Of a stretch of DNA of 14,729 nucleotides, positions 1-6,434 are shown piece by piece. Made by a program: the position numbers and the translations under genes. Positions within the stretch are counted from its first letter, which is position 1, and each line of letters starts with the position of its first letter. The stretch covers positions 1 through 14,729 of the forward strand of contig JAHHLF010000187.1 in assembly GCA_018679315.1 (NCBI GenBank), given 5' to 3'. Source of the DNA: Bacteroidia bacterium (GTDB lineage Bacteria; Bacteroidota; Bacteroidia; Flavobacteriales; Flavobacteriaceae). A model generated the notes under the pieces. The model was not told the origin of the DNA and did no database searches. It was given only the letters and a program-made list of their open reading frames with translations.

Positions 1-1
1 G

Positions 2-1228
2 GCCTGGAAGATCAATCAAAGCCCTTTGCTCACCAGCCTCTTTATTGGACCTGGAAATGCAGGAACACAGCAATTGGGGACTAACTTACCTATAAACCCA
101 ACTGATTTTGATGGCGTAAAAAAGGCCGTTCTCGATAACCAGATTCAAATGGTAATCGTAGGTCCGGAAGCATCTCTTGTAAAAGGAATTCATGATTATT
201 TTGCCAAAGATATTTCGCTTAAGGAAGTTACCGTGATAGGCCCGGGCGCGGTAGGAGCGCAGCTGGAAGGGAGTAAAAAATATGCTAAGGAATTCATGAA
301 GAGGCATGCTATTCCAACAGCAGACTATAAAAGTTTTTCATCAGAAGAAATAGAAGAAGCAAAAGACTTTCTCAAAGAATTGAAACCCCCGTATGTTTTA
401 AAAGCTGATGGACTTGCAGCTGGAAAAGGGGTGCTGATACTCGATGATATTAAAAAGGCTGAAGAGGAATTGGAATCTATGCTTCTCGACGCTAAGTTCG
501 GGGAGGCAAGCTCTACAGTAGTTGTGGAGGAATTTTTATCCGGGGTAGAATTGAGTTGCTTTGTGCTCACCGATGGGGAAAAGTATAAATTGCTCCCATT
601 CGCTAAAGATTATAAAAGAATAGGCGAAGGAGATACAGGCTTAAATACAGGGGGTATGGGTGCCATATCACCTGTTCCTTTCAATGAGCCCGCATTTAAA
701 CAGAAAATTATTGAACGGGTTGTTGAGCCTACTATTAAGGGTTTGCAACAGGAAGGCATCCCTTATACAGGGTTTGTTTTTATTGGATTGATCAAGGTGG
801 GATCAGATCCGTATGTCATAGAATACAATGTGCGGTTAGGGGATCCGGAAACAGAGGTTGTGCTGCCCAGGATTACATCAGATCTATTGGAAACTTTTGT
901 TTCAATAAGAGAGAAGAGATTTGACAATACACCTCTGGAGATTGATCCTGAGTATGCCATTACAATTATGACTGTTTCAGGTGGTTATCCGGAAGCTTAT
1001 GAAAAAGGCAAGCCTATTAAAGGATTAGAAAACCTTGATGCCGAAGCACTATTTCATGCAGGTACAAAGGAAGAAAATGGTGTAGTCTATACGAACGGTG
1101 GCAGAGTGCTGGCGGTAAGAGGCCGGGGTGTCACAATGAAGAAGGCCCTTGAACAAGGATATTCAAATATAAAATGCCTTCAATATGAAGGCATGTACTA
1201 CAGAAAGGATATTGGATTTGATCTATAA
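2..1228 (+). CDS. purD: Phosphoribosylamine--glycine ligase (GARS), 5' end cut by window
   Basis: This cytosolic ATP-grasp enzyme joins phosphoribosylamine and glycine to make GAR, the second step of purine synthesis. The reading frame is open from base 2 (AWKINQSPL, then FIGPGNAGT), so the true start lies before the window; the TTG at 26 is internal. About 408 residues are visible against a usual 420-430, so roughly 15 N-terminal residues (the GxGGREHA region) are missing. Visible family motifs are KADGLAAGKG (ATP-grasp nucleotide loop), GDTGLNTGGMGAISP, and the metal/ATP motif EYNVRLGDPETEVVLPR, followed by the C-terminal GARS domain. The stop codon (1226-1228) directly abuts the stop of the convergent DUF6341 gene, leaving no room for a separate terminator. 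Identification is secure. Confidence 0.97.
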   Translation, partial: AWKINQSPLLTSLFIGPGNAGTQQLGTNLPINPTDFDGVKKAVLDNQIQMVIVGPEASLVKGIHDYFAKDISLKEVTVIGPGAVGAQLEGSKKYAKEFMKRHAIPTADYKSFSSEEIEEAKDFLKELKPPYVLKADGLAAGKGVLILDDIKKAEEELESMLLDAKFGEASSTVVVEEFLSGVELSCFVLTDGEKYKLLPFAKDYKRIGEGDTGLNTGGMGAISPVPFNEPAFKQKIIERVVEPTIKGLQQEGIPYTGFVFIGLIKVGSDPYVIEYNVRLGDPETEVVLPRITSDLLETFVSIREKRFDNTPLEIDPEYAITIMTVSGGYPEAYEKGKPIKGLENLDAEALFHAGTKEENGVVYTNGGRVLAVRGRGVTMKKALEQGYSNIKCLQYEGMYYRKDIGFDL

Positions 1229-1444
1229 ATAAGAATGCGCAGTAATGCTCTTATCTTCCTCACCGCGGTCATTGAATTTCTTTAATTCCAATAGCCAATA
1301 GACCATGGCAACCGTACCGGCCAATAAAAATATCCAATTTACGGTGTTTGAGGTCCACCAATTTTCCATAAACCGGAAAAAATCATAAGGCCAAAACAAT
1401 CCGTTTACAAATAAATCTTCAATCGCTTCAAAAAATGCTCGCAT
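1223..1444 (-). CDS. DUF6341 family small membrane protein
   Basis: A 73-residue protein of unknown function that I recognise as the DUF6341 family of Flavobacteriia. It begins with an amphipathic, aromatic-rich stretch (MRAFFEAIEDLFVNGLFWPYDFFRFME), then the conserved ENWW...NTVNWIF segment, one hydrophobic helix (about residues 34-53, WIFLLAGTVAMVYWLLEL), and a charged tail KKFNDRGEEDKSITAHSYL. It is therefore probably a single-pass inner-membrane protein. It is divergent from the DUF6427 gene (42 bp between start codons) and tail-to-tail with purD, overlapping it by 6 bp. A very good Bacteroidota promoter lies upstream at 1467-1496. Family assignment is from memory of the conserved NWW/NWIF/FNDxGEED pattern; no biochemical role is known to me. 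Confidence 0.85.
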   Translation of the reverse strand: MRAFFEAIEDLFVNGLFWPYDFFRFMENWWTSNTVNWIFLLAGTVAMVYWLLELKKFNDRGEEDKSITAHSYL

Positions 1445-1466
1445 CTTTGTTGTTATATTTACTGGA

Positions 1467-1496
1467 CAAAAATACTAAAAGCTGCGATGATTTCAA
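1467..1496 (-). promoter_or_regulatory. Bacteroidota-type sigma promoter for the DUF6341 gene
   Basis: Read on the minus strand, TTG (1496-1494) is followed by exactly 19 nt and then TATTTTTG (1474-1467). This fits the Bacteroidota -33/-7 consensus (TTG or TTTG, 19-21 nt, TAnnTTTG) perfectly. The expected transcription start is near 1460, giving a leader of about 16 nt before the ATG at 1444. The -33 element lies inside the first codons of the divergent DUF6427 gene. For DUF6427 itself only a weak -7-like TATATTTA (1454-1461, plus strand) is visible, without a spaced TTG. Confidence 0.6.
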
Positions 1497-2425
1497 GCGT
1501 TTTCGGTAAAACCAAGCCCGTTAACTACATTATTTTGCTCGCTTTCCTGTTTTTACTCTACTGGTATGTGCAGCTTGTTTTGTTCCGAATTGATTTTGAT
1601 ACGGCTTCTATAATTATTCAGGGACTCGTTACAGGTGTTCTATTATTTACTGTTTTCCTTGTCAATTTTATTGTGAGGCGCAATCAGATCAATGAATCGA
1701 ATTCATACGCCATACTCTTCTATGTCTTATTATTTGTTGTCTTCCCGGAAGTAGTCACTGACAACAATGCCATCCTCTGCAGTTTTTTTATGTTGTTGGC
1801 TGCACGGAGGCTAATATCGATACGCACTTTAAAGAATGTGCCTCAAAAAATTTTCGATGCGAGTCTATGGATTATGATCAGCAGCTTTTTTTATGATTGG
1901 GCCATCTTGTTCATGATCCTGGTTTTTTTGTCGATCTATTTCTACGATCCAAAAAGCGTTAAGAACTGGCTTATCCCCCTTGTAGCTTTTTTTACTATTA
2001 GTTTAATATTGGGAAGTTGGTTGGTTTTGACCAACCGGGTTGATTTTCTCCAAGAACACTATGAATTCTTTATATCTTCTGAGATCACCCTTTCTTCTTA
2101 TTGGTTAAGTCAGATAAAGCTGAATCTCTATTTAGCTTTTGTAATTCTCGCAACGCTACTTGCCTCTATCAATTTAACCCGATTTGGTCATGGGCGGATA
2201 ATATCGATCCGACTCATTTCCAGTTTTTTGATCATCGCGATTTTTATTACCCTGATCAATACTTCTGAGGGGAATTATCCGGTAATTTTGACTTTTTTTC
2301 CAACGGCGGCAATCCTGGCGCGATACATCGAGGTCTTTAAGCGTAAAAAACTAAGAGAGATTCTCCTAATTGTATTGGTTCTTACACCATTCCTGGTCTT
2401 TGCTACTGAATGGATTCTGAAATAA
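1487..2425 (+). CDS. DUF6427 family multi-pass membrane protein
   Basis: A 312-residue, strongly hydrophobic protein that I recognise as DUF6427, a family found in Flavobacteriia. The N-terminus (MISSVFGKTKPVNYIILLAFLFLLYW) has the family's usual F-G-K-x-x-P-x-N pattern before the first helix. About eight or nine transmembrane segments follow, with short charged loops such as RRNQINES, RRLISIRTLKNVPQKIFDA and FYDPKSVKNW; the tail is KRKKLREILLIVLVLTPFLVFATEWILK. No catalytic motif is visible. The gene opens a plus-strand run with DUF4254 and a GT9 glycosyltransferase, which suggests (inference only) a role in building or exporting a surface glycan. The ATG at 1487 is preferred because it gives the conserved N-terminus. 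Confidence 0.85.
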   Translation: MISSVFGKTKPVNYIILLAFLFLLYWYVQLVLFRIDFDTASIIIQGLVTGVLLFTVFLVNFIVRRNQINESNSYAILFYVLLFVVFPEVVTDNNAILCSFFMLLAARRLISIRTLKNVPQKIFDASLWIMISSFFYDWAILFMILVFLSIYFYDPKSVKNWLIPLVAFFTISLILGSWLVLTNRVDFLQEHYEFFISSEITLSSYWLSQIKLNLYLAFVILATLLASINLTRFGHGRIISIRLISSFLIIAIFITLINTSEGNYPVILTFFPTAAILARYIEVFKRKKLREILLIVLVLTPFLVFATEWILK

Positions 2426-2454
2426 GGAGTATCTTTGACGCCAAGATTAACACG

Positions 2455-3057
2455 ATGTTTACAGCTTTAGCTCTGCCCATTTTCAGGGAAACCATAGCTA
2501 CATATCACATTGATGATGATGTAGATCAGCCCATTAACAATCCATATCCTCAGGATGAAATATCCCATTTACTTTATAATAAATGCTGGATCGATACGGT
2601 CCAATGGCATTTAGAGGATATCATTCGAGATCCTAAGATTGAACCAAAGAAGGCCTTAGAGATTAAACGCAGAATAGACAAAAGCAATCAGCAGAGGACA
2701 GACCTGGTTGAGATTATCGACGATTTTTTCCTGACTCAATTCAAAGAAGTCGACATAAAAGAGAATGCTACGATCAACACCGAGAGCCCGGCATGGGCAA
2801 TAGATAGATTATCCATACTTACACTTAAGATCTATCACATGCGCGAAGAGGCCAAAAGAGCCGATGCCGATCCCGCTCATAAGGAAAGCTGTAAAGCCAA
2901 ATTAGATATCCTCGAACAACAGGAAAAGGATCTGTCCATGGCCATCGATCAATTGCTGGAAGATATGGCCGAAGGAAAGAAATACATGAAGGTGTACAAG
3001 CAGATGAAGATGTACAACGATGATGAGCTGAATCCCGTCCTTAGAGGCCAAAAATAG
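2455..3057 (+). CDS. DUF4254 domain protein
   Basis: A soluble, mostly helical protein of 200 residues belonging to DUF4254, function unknown. Conserved blocks are DQPINNPYP (residues 24-32), the central NKCWIDTVQWHLEDIIRDP (about 42-59), EIKRRIDKSNQQRTDLVE, NTESPAWAIDRLSILTLKIYHM, and the C-terminal KKYMKVYKQMKMYNDDELNP. I chose the ATG at 2455 because homologues I know begin MF..A.PIF. An in-frame ATG at 2410 would add 15 residues and overlap the DUF6427 stop by 16 bp; that is possible but less likely. Only 7 bp separate the stop from the next gene, a GT9 enzyme. DUF4254 and GT9 are commonly adjacent in Bacteroidota, so a role in LPS core or other surface sugar assembly is a reasonable inference, not shown here. 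Confidence 0.88.
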   Translation: MFTALALPIFRETIATYHIDDDVDQPINNPYPQDEISHLLYNKCWIDTVQWHLEDIIRDPKIEPKKALEIKRRIDKSNQQRTDLVEIIDDFFLTQFKEVDIKENATINTESPAWAIDRLSILTLKIYHMREEAKRADADPAHKESCKAKLDILEQQEKDLSMAIDQLLEDMAEGKKYMKVYKQMKMYNDDELNPVLRGQK

Positions 3058-3064
3058 GGCCAAG

Positions 3065-4132
3065 GTGAAACAAGCTACAGTAGACATTCCTGATCGACCT
3101 AAAAGACTCGTTGTATTGCGATTTTCGGCCTTGGGCGATGTAGCACTTACCGTACCGGTAATATTGGCATTCCTAGAGGCATATCCAGCGTATTCCCTTA
3201 CGGTCGTGACCAGGCCAATATTCAGTCCGATTTTCGCGAATATAGAACGAGTCAATGTCATGGAAGCCGAGCTAGAAGGCGTGCATAAAGGGATGCCAGG
3301 ATTGTTCAGATTGTTCAGTAGTATTCGGGAGTTACAAGCTGAAACTATTCTTGATCTTCATAATGTACTGAGAACAAAAGTATTACGATTCCTGTTTGGT
3401 TTTCAATCGAATCGCTTTAAAGCAGTCGACAAGGGCAGGTCGGAGAAAAAAGCATTGACACGCAGTGCTAATAAGGTCTTGAAGCCTCTCAAACACACAA
3501 CACAACGGTATAAAGAGGTGTTTGAAGCCCTGGGCTATTCATTTGGCCTGGGTAGCACACAAACCCTTCCCAGCCTCAAAATGCCCCAAAATATCCTTGA
3601 TACGAGCCGGCTTGAAGGCAAAGTGATAGGAATTGCGCCATTTGCAGCCCATGAAGGGAAGGTTTATGATTTAAGGCGTCTTGAAAAGGTGATCAGGGAG
3701 ATAAATGCGCAAATAGATTGCACAATTATATGTTTTGGTGGTGGGAATAAGGAAAAGTCGGCTATCGCGCATTGGAACTCAACGTATCCTAATTGTATAA
3801 ATCTAATAGGCCAGGTTGCTTTCGAGGAAGAATTGAAGGTTATAAGCAATTTGGACTTGATGCTTAGCATGGATAGTGGTAATGGGCATTTGGCAGCTAT
3901 TTTTGGTGTTCCTACGCTAACTTTATGGGGCATTACGCATCCGTTTGCAGGATTTGCCCCCTATGGTCAACCAGAAGAGAATAGTTTAGTGGCCGATAAG
4001 ACGAAATTTCCCTTAATCCCTACTTCTATTTATGGGAATACGTGCCCTCCGGGCTATGAGGAAGCAATTAATACGATCTCCGAAGAAGAAATTGTTTCGA
4101 AGATTCTAACGATTTTAGGCATAAAAGCCTAA
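3065..4132 (+). CDS. Glycosyltransferase family 9 (heptosyltransferase-like)
   Basis: A 355-residue GT-B fold enzyme of family GT9, the family of ADP-heptose:LPS heptosyltransferases, acting on the cytoplasmic face of the inner membrane. The N-terminal domain opens with VVLRFSALGDVALTVPV (residues 16-32), and DLHNVLRTK is a GT9-typical loop. The C-terminal nucleotide-sugar domain has GIAPFAAHEGKVYDLRRLEKVI and SMDSGNGHLAAIFGVPTLTLWGITHP. The start is a GTG at 3065 with no in-frame ATG before the conserved block, so the enzyme carries about 14 residues ahead of the first beta strand. It follows DUF4254 by 7 bp, surely one operon. It overlaps the stop of the convergent tetR gene by 4 bp. The actual donor and acceptor sugars cannot be read from the sequence. 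Confidence 0.92.
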   Translation: MKQATVDIPDRPKRLVVLRFSALGDVALTVPVILAFLEAYPAYSLTVVTRPIFSPIFANIERVNVMEAELEGVHKGMPGLFRLFSSIRELQAETILDLHNVLRTKVLRFLFGFQSNRFKAVDKGRSEKKALTRSANKVLKPLKHTTQRYKEVFEALGYSFGLGSTQTLPSLKMPQNILDTSRLEGKVIGIAPFAAHEGKVYDLRRLEKVIREINAQIDCTIICFGGGNKEKSAIAHWNSTYPNCINLIGQVAFEEELKVISNLDLMLSMDSGNGHLAAIFGVPTLTLWGITHPFAGFAPYGQPEENSLVADKTKFPLIPTSIYGNTCPPGYEEAINTISEEEIVSKILTILGIKA

Positions 4133-4743
4133 TGTATGGGTTGTGGTGCCAAGGACCTGAAATAGGTGCGTAGCTGCTGTATAAACTTGTATCTCAAGTT
4201 TTTAGCGTTACCAGAGGCCATTTGCAGTCGTATGCCGATATAGGCAGATATCACATAAGCAGCAACACCATCACTATCAACATGTCTGGCGACATAGCCA
4301 TCGGATTTCCCTTTTTGAAGGGATGTGATTAGTGCTACTTCCCAGATCTTGAGGATATCATTTAAATAGGTGTTGACCTCAGGGTCCTTGCCTTTTGTTT
4401 CAGACAGGAAATTACTGAGTGCAAAACCATTATCAAAGAAATTATGTTCTGCTGTTTCAAGGGACGCATCTAAACTGCTTTCAATTATAGAAAATGGATC
4501 TTCTTTTCCTTCAATAGGTTGTACAAGTGCACTGTATACCTTTTGAACGATAAGATTTTGAATAATACTAATGAAGAATTCCTCCTTGGATTTAAAGTGA
4601 TAATAGAAGGCACCTTTAGAAAGGTCTAACTTCTTCAATATATCATCTACACTTGTGCTGTGATACCCGTTTTGGTAGAATAATTCGAGTCCTGCCACCT
4701 GTAATCGTTGCATTGTGGCTAATCTTTTCAATGTATGTTCCAT
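4129..4743 (-). CDS. TetR/AcrR family transcriptional regulator
   Basis: A 204-residue one-component repressor-type protein. The TetR N-terminal DNA-binding domain is at about residues 10-58: helix 1 (AGLELFYQNGYHSTSVDDI), then the turn LDLSKGAFYYHFKSKEEFF, where the GAFYYHF recognition helix is the family hallmark. The C-terminal ligand/dimer domain (about 70-200) is not assigned to a known ligand class; FALSNFLSE and SAYIGIRLQMASG are the recognisable segments. Start is ATG at 4743. It is the last gene of the minus-strand group after arsS, but with 172 bp of gene-free DNA in front and a strong dyad 13 bp upstream of its ATG, so autoregulation from its own promoter is likely. Arsenic genes are usually under ArsR, so a TetR regulator here is noteworthy. 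Confidence 0.93.
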   Translation of the reverse strand: MEHTLKRLATMQRLQVAGLELFYQNGYHSTSVDDILKKLDLSKGAFYYHFKSKEEFFISIIQNLIVQKVYSALVQPIEGKEDPFSIIESSLDASLETAEHNFFDNGFALSNFLSETKGKDPEVNTYLNDILKIWEVALITSLQKGKSDGYVARHVDSDGVAAYVISAYIGIRLQMASGNAKNLRYKFIQQLRTYFRSLAPQPIH

Positions 4744-4756
4744 GATATGGGGTGTT

Positions 4757-4786
4757 TTAATAAGACCGACTAAGTGGTCTAATTAA
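4757..4786. promoter_or_regulatory. Candidate TetR operator (site A)
   Basis: An inverted repeat with arms TTAATAAGACC (4757-4767) and GGTCTAATTAA (4776-4786), 10 of 11 positions paired, around the 8-nt centre GACTAAGT. It lies 13 bp upstream of the tetR ATG, where an autoregulatory operator is expected. The core ACCGACTnnnTGGT (4765-4778) recurs at 7239-7252. Size and symmetry suit a TetR dimer; binding itself is inferred. Confidence 0.5.
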
Positions 4787-4891
4787 GAAAACCGTCGTTT
4801 AAGACAATTTCCTATACTTTAACGATGAAACGAAGGGAATATTTGACTAACTACCTAATTACTAGGATGTCAAACGGGAAAAAATAAGACT

Positions 4892-4910
4892 AAAGACCAC
4901 CTGGTTTGTA
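4892..4910. promoter_or_regulatory. Operator-like sequence, partial (site D)
   Basis: The sequence AAAGACCACCTGGTTTGTA shares CCTGGTTTGTA exactly with site C and CTGGTTTGTA with site B. Only the right half fits the ACC-N8-GGT dyad (9 of 14 core positions match site B). It lies just past the arsS stop and about 150 bp upstream of the tetR start. It may be a weak accessory site or a chance relative. Confidence 0.25.
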
Positions 4911-4915
4911 ATAAT

Positions 4916-5971
4916 TCAGGCTACAGTTCCCTGACAACTGCTTCCTGCGCCTGCTGTGCACCCATAACAATGCTGAGAAATAACAATATTTCTATTTTGC
5001 AACACCTCTTCCTGGTATTCCTTTATATGCTTCACAGGACTGGCGTTTTTAAGACCCAGCATCTGATTAAAATCACAGTCGTAGAGCCAACCATCCCAAC
5101 TCACAGAAAGTGTATTTGTACACATAACATTGGCAACTGCAGATGGATTAAAAGCATCTACCAGGGCATACATATAATCCTCATAATTTTCAGAGGCTAT
5201 TAGATAATCTAAAAATCTCGAGATCGGCAAATTAGTGATGGCAAATAGATTATGGAATTCAATACCAAAATCTTCCTTAAGTGCTTTTTTAAAATCCTGC
5301 TCAAGAGCTGCCTGATCACCGGGAAGAAAGGCACCTGATGGATTATAGACCAAATCTAACTTCAGATTACTGTCCGGTTGTCCATAACCAACAGCATTGA
5401 GTTCTTGTAATGCCTTAATTGATTTATCAAAAACTCCATCTCCACGCTGTTTATCTGTTTTCCCCCTAGTATAATGGGGCATTGAGGAAACCACATGGAT
5501 ATTGTGTTTCTTAAAGAACTGAGGCAGGTCATAGTATTTTGTGTTGGCGCGGATAATGGTGAGGTTAGACCGTACAATAAAGTCCTGGATACCTGCTTTG
5601 GCCGCTTCTTCAACAAACCAGCGAAAATCCGGGTTCATTTCAGGGGCACCGCCGGTCAGATCCAGTGTATGAGCGCCTGTTTTACGGATAACTTCCAGGC
5701 ATTGGGTCATAGTCTCCCGTGCCATGATTTCTTTACGATCAGGCCCGGCATCTACATGGCAGTGCTCGCAAACCTGGTTGCACATATACCCAACATTGAT
5801 CTGCAAGATCTCTAATTTTTGGGGTCGAAGCGGAAAATGGCCGGATTCTGCTATCTTATCCCTGAAATAGGGCAATTCACCATCTGCAAATAGGCCATTC
5901 TCAAGAATATTGAGTTGTTTATTAAAATCGGCAAGAGCATCTTGCCTGGCTTTCAGTGACTTAGTAGCCAT
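4916..5971 (-). CDS. arsS: Arsenosugar biosynthesis radical SAM enzyme ArsS
   Basis: A 351-residue radical SAM protein of the ArsS/DUF3641 family. Known members transfer the 5'-deoxyadenosyl group of SAM to dimethylated arsenic, the first committed step to arsenosugars; the substrate here is inferred from family. The [4Fe-4S] motif is CNQVCEHC (C64, C68, C71), followed by the SAM-binding DLTGGAPEMNPDFRW. The C-terminal DUF3641 part has further cysteines at C284, C299, C335, C338 and C346 (HCYGCTAGAGSSC), suited to an auxiliary cluster. The stop is a TGA, but translation past it has no family-like sequence, so selenocysteine readthrough is not suggested. Start is ATG at 5971, 42 bp after the AhpD-like gene, with a perfect dyad in the gap. 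The usual partner arsM (arsenite methyltransferase) is not in the window. Confidence 0.92.
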   Translation of the reverse strand: MATKSLKARQDALADFNKQLNILENGLFADGELPYFRDKIAESGHFPLRPQKLEILQINVGYMCNQVCEHCHVDAGPDRKEIMARETMTQCLEVIRKTGAHTLDLTGGAPEMNPDFRWFVEEAAKAGIQDFIVRSNLTIIRANTKYYDLPQFFKKHNIHVVSSMPHYTRGKTDKQRGDGVFDKSIKALQELNAVGYGQPDSNLKLDLVYNPSGAFLPGDQAALEQDFKKALKEDFGIEFHNLFAITNLPISRFLDYLIASENYEDYMYALVDAFNPSAVANVMCTNTLSVSWDGWLYDCDFNQMLGLKNASPVKHIKEYQEEVLQNRNIVISQHCYGCTAGAGSSCQGTVA

Positions 5972-5990
5972 AATTATCTTTTCATTTCAG

Positions 5991-6008
5991 ACTATTGCGG
6001 GCAATAGT
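5991..6008. repeat. Perfect 18-bp dyad between the AhpD-like gene and arsS
   Basis: ACTATTGC and GCAATAGT form perfect 8-bp arms around GG. In the transcript the same bases can form a 7-bp stem with a four-base loop (CCCG on the minus strand). It begins 5 bp past the AhpD-like stop and ends 19 bp before the arsS ATG. No U-run follows, so it is not a standard terminator. An intercistronic stability hairpin, a translational control element or an operator are all possible. Confidence 0.6.
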
Positions 6009-6013
6009 GCGTT

Positions 6014-6349
6014 TTACATGCTTAATTTGTCGTGTTTATTCATCATCTGAACTGCGTGAACCAGCGAAGCACCGCTTTCGATAGCAGCACCTGCGTGCAC
6101 AGCTTCCATCATTTCTTCTTTGGTGATCCCGCGTTGTAATCCATCTTGGGTATAGGCATCAATACAATAGGGGCATTTAACAATATGGGCAACTGCAAGA
6201 GCGATCAAGGATTTCTCGCGGGCAGACAAGGCACCTTCTTCAAACACTTTTCCGTAATATTCAAAAAACTTAGTGCCGAGCTCTTCACTCCATTCGGTGA
6301 TTTTTCCAAATTTGCGCAGATCTGCCGGATCATAATATGAATTAGCCAT
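6014..6349 (-). CDS. Arsenosugar-associated AhpD/CMD-family peroxidase-like protein
   Basis: A 111-residue carboxymuconolactone decarboxylase/AhpD-fold protein, the small family that travels with ArsS. The fold's signature is EKSLIALAVAHIVKCPYCIDAYTQDGLQRG, with the redox pair C59-P-Y-C62. A second helical block, EEMMEAVHAGAAIESGASLVHAVQMMNK, completes the domain. AhpD proteins use the CxxC pair to reduce peroxides or disulfides; here a role in thiol or arsenic redox chemistry linked to ArsS is an inference from neighbourhood. Start is the ATG at 6349. The gene lies 85 bp downstream of the DUF2064 gene and 42 bp upstream of arsS on the same strand, so the two downstream genes are very probably co-transcribed. 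No clear TAnnTTTG element is visible in the 85-bp leader, which instead holds nested inverted repeats. Confidence 0.9.
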   Translation of the reverse strand: MANSYYDPADLRKFGKITEWSEELGTKFFEYYGKVFEEGALSAREKSLIALAVAHIVKCPYCIDAYTQDGLQRGITKEEMMEAVHAGAAIESGASLVHAVQMMNKHDKLSM

Positions 6350-6434
6350 AGATAAGGCGTTTATAGGGTTATATTTCTTTTTGTAAGTGAGAATCTGAAT
6401 TCTTGTGTGGCGTTACAAGAGAAGGCCTGTGAAT

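Larger units (their letters stand above)
4744..4915. other. Gene-free stretch between arsS and tetR
   Basis: I see no gene in these 172 bp. They hold operator candidate A near tetR, a nested inverted repeat (TTTGAC at 4842-4847 with GTCAAA at 4869-4874, enclosing CCTA/TAGG), and a fourth operator-like copy (site D) beside the arsS stop. No U-run follows any hairpin on the minus strand, so no intrinsic terminator for arsS can be named. No good TAnnTTTG promoter element for tetR is visible either. Confidence 0.6.

Noticed and set aside
2902..3261. A 119-codon minus-strand frame across DUF4254 and GT9
   Set aside because: It is antisense to two well-recognised genes and has low-complexity, non-protein-like composition.
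4889..4918. Selenocysteine readthrough of the arsS TGA stop
   Set aside because: Some proteins of this neighbourhood type are, to my memory, selenoproteins, but the codons after this TGA give no family-like sequence and the expected cysteines are already present before it.
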